A stretch of 5,641 nt of DNA. Source: Chloroflexota bacterium (GTDB lineage Bacteria > Chloroflexota > Dehalococcoidia > SHYB01 > JACPQI01). The stretch covers positions 1 to 5,641 of the forward strand of contig JACPQI010000051.1 of the NCBI GenBank assembly GCA_016190545.1, read 5' to 3'. Positions 1 to 4,729 of the stretch are shown here, in pieces. Both the position numbers and the translations under genes were made by a program. Within the stretch, counting starts at the first letter, position 1. Every line of letters starts with the position of its first letter. The notes under the pieces were generated by a model. It searched no databases. It was not told where the DNA came from and saw nothing but the letters and a program-made list of their open reading frames with translations.

Positions 1-1
1 G

Positions 2-679
2 GCGAAGGAGGACCTCTACGTCGCCGACGGCCACCACCGGTACGAGACGGCGCTGACCTATCGCAACCTGGTCAAGCCCGCTCACCCGGACGACGCGCCG
101 AACTTCGTCATGGCCGCCCTCATCGCCTTCGACGACGCCGGGCTGCTGTCGCTGCCGTACCATCGCGTCGCCAGGCTCACCGCTGCGCAGGCGAAGTCGC
201 TGCGCTCGCTCGCCGCGAAGCATTTCACGGTGCAGGAGCATCCTGCGGCGGGGCCTGATCAGATTGAGGAGATGGCGAACGCTGTCGAGCAGGGGTCGGT
301 GCTCCTCGCCCTGAGCGACGGCGGCGTGAAGGTGCTGACGCTACGCCCGAAGGCGTCGGCGCGGTCGCTGCTGCCCCGGGAGCGGTCGGCGGCCTGGCGC
401 GACCTGACGGTGGCGGTGCTGCACCAGGCGCTGCTGGACCCGGCGCTGGGCCTGGACGCGGAGGCGGCCTACAAGGCGGGCGCGCTCGACTATCTCAAGG
501 AGCCGGGCGAGGCGCTGCAACGGCTTCAGTCGGGTGCGTGGCAGCTTGCCGTCTTCGTCCCGCCCGTGCCGCTGGCCAGCCTCAAGGCCGTCGCTGACGC
601 CGGCGACCGCATGCCGCCCAAGTCCACCTATTTCTACCCCAAGCTGACCACGGGCCTGGTCATCAACCGGCTGGAGTAA
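2..679 (+). CDS. DUF1015-family protein, C-terminal part (5' end outside window)
   Basis: The frame is open from base 2 to the TAA at 677-679, giving 225 residues. The protein clearly starts before the window, so the ATG at 110 is internal. The best signature is near the left edge: VADGHHRYETAL, the conserved ADGHHRYE-type motif of DUF1015 (COG4198). The C terminus ends in a second family hallmark, RMPPKSTYFYPKLTTGLV. Family members are usually about 400 residues or slightly more, so roughly the last half is present. No signal peptide or membrane segment is visible in this part. The biochemical role of the family is not firmly settled as far as I know, so no function is assigned. A perfect palindrome starts two bases after the stop, and the next gene has its own promoter-like sequence, so this gene probably ends a separate transcription unit. 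The family call is firm; the function is unknown. Confidence 0.88.
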   Translation, partial: AKEDLYVADGHHRYETALTYRNLVKPAHPDDAPNFVMAALIAFDDAGLLSLPYHRVARLTAAQAKSLRSLAAKHFTVQEHPAAGPDQIEEMANAVEQGSVLLALSDGGVKVLTLRPKASARSLLPRERSAAWRDLTVAVLHQALLDPALGLDAEAAYKAGALDYLKEPGEALQRLQSGAWQLAVFVPPVPLASLKAVADAGDRMPPKSTYFYPKLTTGLVINRLE

Positions 680-680
680 C

Positions 681-700
681 GGGCGCAGCATGCTGCGCCC
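681..700 (+). terminator. Perfect 20-bp palindrome after the DUF1015 gene, possible terminator hairpin
   Basis: GGGCGCAGCATGCTGCGCCC is its own reverse complement and begins one base after the TAA stop. As RNA it would form an 8-bp GC-rich stem with a CAUG loop. No T-run follows (the next bases are CTACGACC), so it does not meet the classical intrinsic-terminator pattern. It may slow or end transcription, protect the 3' end, or be a protein-binding site, since perfect symmetry through the centre also suits a dimeric DNA-binding protein. Confidence 0.5.
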
Positions 701-702
701 CT

Positions 703-714
703 ACGACCCGTCGT
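703..714. repeat. Small inverted repeat ACGAC-CC-GTCGT upstream of the hydrolase promoter
   Basis: Five-base perfect arms are separated by two bases. The repeat sits directly after the 20-bp palindrome and about 25 bases before the predicted -10 element of the hydrolase gene. That position would suit an operator, but a 5-bp arm can arise by chance in GC-rich DNA and no regulator is encoded nearby. Confidence 0.3.
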
Positions 715-745
715 TGCGAGGCTGCCTTCACGCCTGTGTTAAGAT
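714..745 (+). promoter_or_regulatory. Predicted extended -10 promoter for the hydrolase / Lon-N / folB unit
   Basis: TAAGAT at 740-745 is preceded by TG at 737-738 with one base between, which is the extended -10 arrangement. A TTGCGA at 714-719 resembles a -35 box, but its 20-base spacer is too long to count on; extended -10 promoters often do without one. Transcription would start near 751-753, leaving a leader of only about 8-10 bases before the ATG at 761 and little room for a Shine-Dalgarno. Predicted from sequence only. Confidence 0.45.
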
Positions 746-760
746 AGCGGCGAGCGTCCT

Positions 761-1612
761 ATGACCACTCCTATCCAGCCGCGTGAAGGATTCGCGCAGG
801 CCAACGGCCTGCGCTTCCACTATCTGGCCTGGGGTGCGCCGGGCAAGCCGTACCTGTACCTTCTCCACGGCGGCGGCCAGTCGGCCCACTCCTGGGACGA
901 TGTGGCGCCCGCCTTGGCCCAGCGCTTCCACGTCGTCGCGCCCGACCAGCGCGGCCACGGCGATTCCGACTGGGCAACCGACGGCGACTACAGCCACGGC
1001 GCGCAGGCCAAGGACATCATCGCCATCGCCGACGCGCTGGGCATGCAGCGGTTCGCGCTCATGGGCCTCTCGATGGGCGGACGCAACGCCCTGGTCGTGG
1101 CGGTCCGGCACCCGGAGCGCATCGAGAAGCTGGTCGTCATCGATGTCGGGCCGGAGGTGATGCGTGAGGGCGCGCGGGCGATCAAGAGCTTCGTTGCGGG
1201 CGGCCTGGAGAAGGCCAGCTTTGAGGACTTCGTGCGCGACGCCAAGGCCTTCAACCCGCGCCGCAGCGAGGAGAACCTGCGCCAGCGCCTGCGCCACACG
1301 GTGAAGCAACTGCCCAGCGGCACATGGACGTGGAAGCATGACATACGACACCTCGCCGCGGCGGGGCGAGAGCCGTTTGAGGTGACGTTCAAGAAGTTGG
1401 GCGACATCACGCTGCCCACCCTCATCGTGCGCGGCGGGGAGAGCAACATCTTGTCCCCGGAGGCGGCGGTGAGGATGGAGAAGTCGCTGCCCAACGCCCG
1501 CCTGGTCACCGTCGAAGGGGCCAGCCATTCCGTGATGGGCGACAACCCGAGCGGCTTCCTGGCGGCCGTGCGGCCCTTCCTGGCGGCCGTGCGGCCCTTC
1601 CTGGAGGCGTGA
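761..1612 (+). CDS. Alpha/beta hydrolase
   Basis: The 283-residue protein has the alpha/beta-hydrolase fold and no signal peptide, so it is probably a cytoplasmic esterase- or lactonase-like enzyme of unknown substrate. The oxyanion-hole motif HGGG is at residues 36-39, followed by the PDQRGHGDSD strand-turn segment at 61-70. The nucleophile elbow GLSMGG at 102-107 gives Ser104, and GASHSVMG near the C terminus gives catalytic His256. The acid is less clear: the segment RGGESNILSPE (224-234) has Asn229 where I would expect Asp in an SDxLS-type motif, so Glu227 or Asp128 are candidates. The C terminus carries an exact 7-residue duplication (AAVRPFL twice). The ATG at 761 is chosen because the fold starts soon after it. 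The TGA overlaps the next gene's ATG (TGATG), so the two are translationally coupled. Confidence 0.9.
   Translation: MTTPIQPREGFAQANGLRFHYLAWGAPGKPYLYLLHGGGQSAHSWDDVAPALAQRFHVVAPDQRGHGDSDWATDGDYSHGAQAKDIIAIADALGMQRFALMGLSMGGRNALVVAVRHPERIEKLVVIDVGPEVMREGARAIKSFVAGGLEKASFEDFVRDAKAFNPRRSEENLRQRLRHTVKQLPSGTWTWKHDIRHLAAAGREPFEVTFKKLGDITLPTLIVRGGESNILSPEAAVRMEKSLPNARLVTVEGASHSVMGDNPSGFLAAVRPFLAAVRPFLEA
1555..1604 (+). repeat. In-frame 21-bp tandem duplication at the 3' end of the hydrolase gene
   Basis: Bases 1556-1576 and 1577-1597 are identical over all 21 positions, and a partial third copy (TTCCTGG) follows at 1598-1604; one matching base also precedes the first unit. It encodes FLAAVRP twice, so the protein ends FLAAVRPFLAAVRPFLEA. 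Removing one unit would leave the ordinary family-like ending FLAAVRPFLEA. Perfect identity at third positions points to recent slippage, or to an assembly artefact. The Shine-Dalgarno of the next gene (GGAGG, 1603-1607) begins at the end of the repeat. Confidence 0.93.
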
Positions 1613-2301
1613 TGGGGGAGCGGCGCGACCTCAATCTCTTTCCCCTCAACACCGTGCTCTTTCCCACGGCGCCGCTGCCGCTTCGTATCTTTGAAGAGCG
1701 CTACAAGCTGATGGTGCGCCGCTGCCTGGAAGGCGACCGGACGTTCGGGGTGGCGCTGATCAAGGAAGGCCCGGAGGTGGGCGGCCCAGCGGTGCCGTAC
1801 CTGGTGGGCACCCAGGCCAAGATCATCGATGCGGCGCCGCTGGGCGGCGGACGCCTGCGCCTGATGACAGTGGGCGTCACCCCTTTTCGCATCGCGGAGG
1901 TCACGCAATGGGAGCCGTACCTGACGGGCAAGGTCGAGTTCCTCGACTACGACCTCGATAAGGCAGCTTGCCCCAAGCAGGCGTTGAAGAGGCTGCTGGA
2001 GCACTTCCGTCGCCATGTAGACCTGCTGGCGGCCCTGAGCGGGCGGCAGCTTCCGGAGCCGCACCTGGACCATAGCGTGGAGCAGGCCAGCTACATCGTC
2101 GCAGCGACCATGCAGGTGGGCATGCTTGAGAAGCAGGCCCTCCTGGAGACGCCCTCCACCTGTGACCGCATCGAGAAGGAAACGGCGCTGCTGGAGCGGG
2201 AGAACGTCACTCTGCGCATGCTCATCGCTATGAAGGAGAAGGGTAGAGGGCAGCCCAGCGTCCAAAAGGGGCCGTTCGGCAGGTATATTTCGAACAACTA
2301 G
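1612..2301 (+). CDS. Stand-alone Lon N-terminal (substrate-binding) domain protein
   Basis: This 229-residue protein matches the LON substrate-binding domain (PF02190, COG2802 type) without the AAA+ or peptidase parts of Lon. The opening LNLFPLNTVLFPTAPLPLRI and the following FEERYKLM segment are the typical first strands and helix of the domain. FGVALIKEG, VGTQAKIIDA and GRLRLMTVGVTPFRI continue the beta-barrel. The helical second half holds the family-like segment LEKQALLETPS and then a charged helix. The ATG at 1612 overlaps the hydrolase TGA (TGATG) and has GGAGG four bases upstream. A GTG at 1609 is in frame but sits only one base after that GGAGG, so it is less likely. It has no catalytic residues of its own and may bind unfolded or specific protein substrates, though its role in bacteria is not established. 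It ends in TAG; a TGA overlapping the folB ATG lies 12 codons further on. Confidence 0.88.
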   Translation: MGERRDLNLFPLNTVLFPTAPLPLRIFEERYKLMVRRCLEGDRTFGVALIKEGPEVGGPAVPYLVGTQAKIIDAAPLGGGRLRLMTVGVTPFRIAEVTQWEPYLTGKVEFLDYDLDKAACPKQALKRLLEHFRRHVDLLAALSGRQLPEPHLDHSVEQASYIVAATMQVGMLEKQALLETPSTCDRIEKETALLERENVTLRMLIAMKEKGRGQPSVQKGPFGRYISNN

Positions 2302-2336
2302 GAAGCTAAGGGCGCGCGAGGTGTGACGGTACGCCA

Positions 2337-2732
2337 ATGACAAACGACCGCGTGTTTCTTAACGGGATGGTCTTCTACGCTCACCACGGCGTGTGGCCGG
2401 AGGAGAAGAAGCTGGGCCAGCGCTTCGTGGTGGACGTGGAGATGGAGGGCGACCTGCGCCGCGCCGGGGCCAGCGATAACATCAAGGACGCCCTCGACTA
2501 CCAGCGGGCCTTCGCCATCGTCAGGCAAGTGATGGAAGGGCCGTCCCGCGACTTGCTGGAGCGCCTGGCGGAAGAGATGGCGTCGCGGCTGCTGCGTGAG
2601 CTGGGCGCTGCGGCGGTGCGCGTGCGCATCAAGAAGCCTGAGGTGCCCATCAAGGGCAGCGTCCTGGACTGCGCCGGCATCGAGATATACCGGAAGATCC
2701 GTCGGCGCAAGCAGGACTCAGGACTAAGGTAG
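2337..2732 (+). CDS. folB: Dihydroneopterin aldolase (folate biosynthesis)
   Basis: The 131-residue protein fits FolB, which converts 7,8-dihydroneopterin to 6-hydroxymethyl-7,8-dihydropterin and glycolaldehyde in the cytoplasm, usually as an octamer. Visible landmarks are FYAHHGVWPEE (13-23) with Glu22, LGQRFVVDVEM (26-36), the DY pair at 54-55 with Tyr55, and LLERLAEEMA (73-82) with the pterin-binding Glu75. IKKPEVPI (98-105) has Lys100, matching the active-site lysine and glutamate known from characterised FolB enzymes. The C terminus has a short basic tail (RKIRRRKQDSGLR). The ATG at 2337 is the only reasonable start; its Shine-Dalgarno is weak (GAGGTG at 2318-2323, rather far away). It follows the Lon-N gene by 35 bases and probably shares its transcript. 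No folK, folP or folE is visible nearby. The related epimerase FolX is a less likely alternative. Confidence 0.92.
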   Translation: MTNDRVFLNGMVFYAHHGVWPEEKKLGQRFVVDVEMEGDLRRAGASDNIKDALDYQRAFAIVRQVMEGPSRDLLERLAEEMASRLLRELGAAAVRVRIKKPEVPIKGSVLDCAGIEIYRKIRRRKQDSGLR

Positions 2733-2765
2733 GCCGCCAAGCACCTGTTTTGTGCCGCCGCCGCA

Positions 2766-2794
2766 TTGCTATTCTGCTCGCGCGCGTCTATAAT
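2766..2794 (+). promoter_or_regulatory. Strong predicted sigma70-type promoter for the AAA+/VWA unit
   Basis: TTGCTA (2766-2771, 4 of 6 to consensus) and a perfect TATAAT (2789-2794) are separated by exactly 17 bases. This AT-rich -10 stands out in GC-rich surroundings and lies in the gap after folB. Transcription should start near 2801, giving a leader of about 95 bases before the ATG at 2896. It is the best promoter match in the window and implies that the AAA+ and VWA genes can be expressed independently of folB. Confidence 0.7.
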
Positions 2795-2818
2795 GGCGCA
2801 ACCTCCCCACGACCTCCG

Positions 2819-2832
2819 TACCGTGTACGGTA
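2819..2832. repeat. Inverted repeat TACCGT-GT-ACGGTA in the AAA+ gene leader
   Basis: Six-base perfect arms are separated by two bases, about 20 bases downstream of the predicted transcription start. The two-base gap is too tight for a good RNA hairpin, so as a signal it fits a DNA operator for a dimeric regulator better. Its right arm overlaps a second -10-like hexamer, TATGAT (2831-2836). Confidence 0.4.
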
Positions 2833-2857
2833 TGATAAGAGGTGTGGGAGAGGCGAC

Positions 2858-2880
2858 CATCGCCCTTCCACGGGGTGATG
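2858..2880 (+). promoter_or_regulatory. Predicted leader hairpin immediately upstream of the AAA+ ribosome-binding site
   Basis: CATCGCCCT (2858-2866) can pair with GGGGTGATG (2872-2880) to form a 9-bp stem, seven Watson-Crick pairs plus two G-U, around the five-base loop TCCAC. The stem ends two bases before the Shine-Dalgarno AGGGAGGT (2882-2889). With no U-run after it, it is not an intrinsic terminator. It is better placed to affect ribosome access or mRNA stability. The pairing is read by eye; no folding energy was calculated. Confidence 0.5.
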
Positions 2881-2895
2881 CAGGGAGGTGGATGC

Positions 2896-4299
2896 ATGGC
2901 GACAGCGGCGAGACCAACCACGTTCGGCGAGCTGAAGAAGAGCGGGTACACCGTCCAATCCGTCCGGCAGGAGCTACGCAAGAACCTCAGCGCGCGCATC
3001 CGCGCCGGCGCGCCGCTCTTCCCCGGCATCATCGGCTACGAGCAGACGGTCATCCCGCAAATCGAGAACGCCATCTTGGCCGGCCAGGACATGATCTTCC
3101 TCGGCGAGCGGGGGCAGGCCAAGTCCCGCGTCATCCGCGCCCTCGTCGATCTCCTGGACGAGGAGACGCCTATCGTCGCCGGCTGCGAGATCAACGACAG
3201 CCCCTACGGGCCGGCCTGCCAGCCCTGCAAGGACAAGCTGGCCCAGCAGGGCGACAAGACCGGCATCGCCTGGATAGGCCGCGACCGGCGCTACGGCGAA
3301 AAGCTGGCAACACCTGACACCACTGTCGCCGACCTCATCGGCGAGGTCGACCCCATCAAGGTGGCCGAGGGCCGCTATCTCTCCGACCAGTACACCATCC
3401 ATTACGGCCTCATTCCCCGCACCAACCGGGGTATCTTCGCCATCAACGAGTTGCCGGACCTGGCGGAACGCGTCCAGGTGGGCATGTTCAACCTCATGGA
3501 GGAGCGGGACATCCAGATCAAGGGCTATCGCATCCGCCTGCCACTGGACGTCTACGTGGTCGCCAGCGCCAATCCGGAGGACTACACCAACCGGGGCCGC
3601 ATCATCACGCCGCTCAAGGACCGCTACGGGGCACACATCCGCACCCACTATCCCAAGAGCACAGACCAGGAAATCGAGATCATGGAGCAGGAGGCGGAGC
3701 GCTTCGAGGGCCTGGGCATCCGCGTGGTCGTCCCGCAGTACATGAAGGAGATGGTGGCGGAGATCACGGCCCTGGCCCGGCGCAGCACGGAGATCAACCA
3801 GCGCTCCGGCGTCAGCGTCCGCCTCTCCATCGACAACCAGGAGAGCCTGGCTAGCAACGCCATTCGCCGCGCCCTGCGCCTGAAGGAGGACGAGGCGGTC
3901 CCGCGCATCACGGACCTGCCGTTCATCGCCGCCTCCACCGGCGGAAAGCTGGAGATGGAGAGCGTGGAGGACGGGCGCGAAGGCCGCCTGCTGGACGAGT
4001 TCGTCAAAAAGGCCGCCGTCACCGTGTTTGGCCGCTACTTCTCCGTCCACGATTTCGATGATCTGGTGCAGAAGTTCGAGGAGGGCGCCACCGTAGAGAC
4101 CGCCGACCTCAAGCCCTCCCGCGACTACGTGAAGCTGGCCAAGGAGCTGCCCGGCCTGGCCGAAAGCGTCAAGCGCCTGGCTGCGGACGACAGCCCGGCA
4201 GCCATCGCCTCCGCGGTGGAGTTCATATTGGAGGGGCTGCACCTCAACCGCCGCCTGAACCGCGATAAGGTCGAGGGCAAGCTTCGCTACCGGAGCTAG
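2896..4299 (+). CDS. MoxR / magnesium-chelatase (ChlI)-type AAA+ ATPase
   Basis: The 467-residue soluble AAA+ protein is expected to hydrolyse ATP as a ring and drive its VWA partner to remodel a target. Walker A is GERGQAKS (70-77), with Ala where the classical P-loop has Gly. Walker B is IFAINE (180-185), with Asn before the Glu instead of Asp. Sensor-1 lies in ASANPED (223-229, Asn226), and DRYG (242-245) offers an arginine-finger candidate. As I recall, the Walker changes are shared by this COG1239-like family, so they need not mean loss of activity. An insertion after Walker A carries Cys97, Cys108 and Cys111 (CxxC), a possible metal site. The ATG at 2896 is preferred over in-frame GTG 2842 and ATG 2878 because AGGGAGGT (2882-2889) lies six bases before it. 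One base separates its TAG from the next ATG, which indicates a coupled pair. Confidence 0.88.
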   Translation: MATAARPTTFGELKKSGYTVQSVRQELRKNLSARIRAGAPLFPGIIGYEQTVIPQIENAILAGQDMIFLGERGQAKSRVIRALVDLLDEETPIVAGCEINDSPYGPACQPCKDKLAQQGDKTGIAWIGRDRRYGEKLATPDTTVADLIGEVDPIKVAEGRYLSDQYTIHYGLIPRTNRGIFAINELPDLAERVQVGMFNLMEERDIQIKGYRIRLPLDVYVVASANPEDYTNRGRIITPLKDRYGAHIRTHYPKSTDQEIEIMEQEAERFEGLGIRVVVPQYMKEMVAEITALARRSTEINQRSGVSVRLSIDNQESLASNAIRRALRLKEDEAVPRITDLPFIAASTGGKLEMESVEDGREGRLLDEFVKKAAVTVFGRYFSVHDFDDLVQKFEEGATVETADLKPSRDYVKLAKELPGLAESVKRLAADDSPAAIASAVEFILEGLHLNRRLNRDKVEGKLRYRS

Positions 4300-4300
4300 C

Positions 4301-4729
4301 ATGGCCCGCTACCGCTACTCCCGCTGGGACGGGTCGCAAGAGGTCTTTCCCCTTCATGAGGACGACCTGATGGAGGAGCTGTCCGAGCACCTCATGTCCC
4401 ACGGCGATGTCTCGTCCGCCCTCCGGGCCATGGCGCAGCGCGGCGTCCACAGCCGCTACGGCGAACGGCTCCAGGGCCTGCAAGATTTCCTGCAGCAGGT
4501 CCGTTCCCAACGGCAGCAGATCCTCAACAAGTACGACCTGGACTCCGTGCTCAAGGACATCACGGACAAGCTGGACAGCATCGTCCAGAAGGAGCGGGAA
4601 GGCATCAGCCGACGCCTGGAGGAGGCCCGGCAGCGCCACCGCCAGTCGCTGGCCCAAGGCGGAAAGGGCGCGCTCCCGCTGAAGATGCAGGAGGACCTGC
4701 TCCAGAAGCTGGAGCAACGCGCCTACTAG
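4301..4729 (+). CDS. VWA-domain partner of the AAA+ ATPase, N-terminal segment ending at an in-frame TAG
   Basis: The ATG follows the AAA+ stop by one base and has GGAG at 4292-4295, five bases upstream, so translation is probably coupled. The 142 residues start RYRYSRWDGSQE, resembling the beginning of the large VWA-domain proteins that accompany this type of AAA+ ATPase. A helical region follows: DDLMEELSEHLM (21-32), a GLQDFLQQVRSQRQ segment (59-72), the NKYDLDSVLKDI stretch (77-88), then charged helices with coiled-coil character. There is no signal peptide or membrane segment. The family protein should be several hundred residues long and end in a VWA domain with a metal-binding MIDAS site. 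Here a TAG at codon 143 cuts it short although the frame carries on. If the stop is real, the product would be a small helical fragment lacking the VWA domain, possibly unable to partner the ATPase. Confidence 0.72.
   Translation: MARYRYSRWDGSQEVFPLHEDDLMEELSEHLMSHGDVSSALRAMAQRGVHSRYGERLQGLQDFLQQVRSQRQQILNKYDLDSVLKDITDKLDSIVQKEREGISRRLEEARQRHRQSLAQGGKGALPLKMQEDLLQKLEQRAY
4727..4729 (+). other. In-frame TAG interrupting the VWA-partner gene
   Basis: The codons around it read LEQRAY-TAG-NNEFLSALPKDP. The sequence on both sides runs on in the same frame and resembles one protein family, with no sign of an insertion or deletion. One base change restores sense: CAG (Gln), AAG (Lys) or GAG (Glu) would all fit a helix at this spot. 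A nonsense mutation, a base-call error and local readthrough are all possible. Confidence 0.9.

Noticed and set aside
110..679. DUF1015 gene starting at ATG 110
   Set aside because: The signature motif VADGHHRYETAL lies upstream of that ATG in the same open frame, so the gene begins before the window.
2284..2289. TATATT as a -10 box for a separate folB promoter
   Set aside because: No -35-like hexamer is found 16-18 bases upstream (TCCAAA there) and no TG extension; it lies inside the end of the Lon-N gene.
988..2343. Long open frame on the - strand across the hydrolase and Lon-N genes
   Set aside because: It is antisense to two well-supported genes and across their junction, has no domain resemblance, and is Arg/Ala/Leu/His-rich as expected from the complement of GC-rich coding DNA.
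2741..2755. Possible terminator after folB (GCAC-7 bases-GTGC)
   Set aside because: A 4-bp stem without a following T-run is too weak to call.
2831..2836. TATGAT as a second -10 for the AAA+ gene
   Set aside because: No usable -35 (CACGAC at the right distance) and no TG extension; the TATAAT promoter upstream is far better.
2842..2895. Upstream starts for the AAA+ gene (GTG 2842, ATG 2878)
   Set aside because: Both lie before the strong Shine-Dalgarno and inside the predicted leader hairpin region; the ATG at 2896 has ideal spacing.
2766..3317. Open + strand frame overlapping the start of the AAA+ gene in another frame
   Set aside because: Its product is Arg/Pro/Gly-rich without motifs, and it overlaps a gene with clear Walker motifs and a strong Shine-Dalgarno. 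It is simply the folB frame continuing after its stop.
2974..4302. Long open frame on the - strand across the AAA+ gene
   Set aside because: It mirrors the codon structure of the AAA+ gene, is low-complexity Ala/Leu/Val/Asp-rich, and shows no family motif.
2299..4729. Genome-wide reassignment of TAG to an amino acid
   Set aside because: folB and the AAA+ gene end in TAG at family-typical C termini, and reading through either would run well into the next gene in a wrong frame. TAG clearly serves as a stop here.
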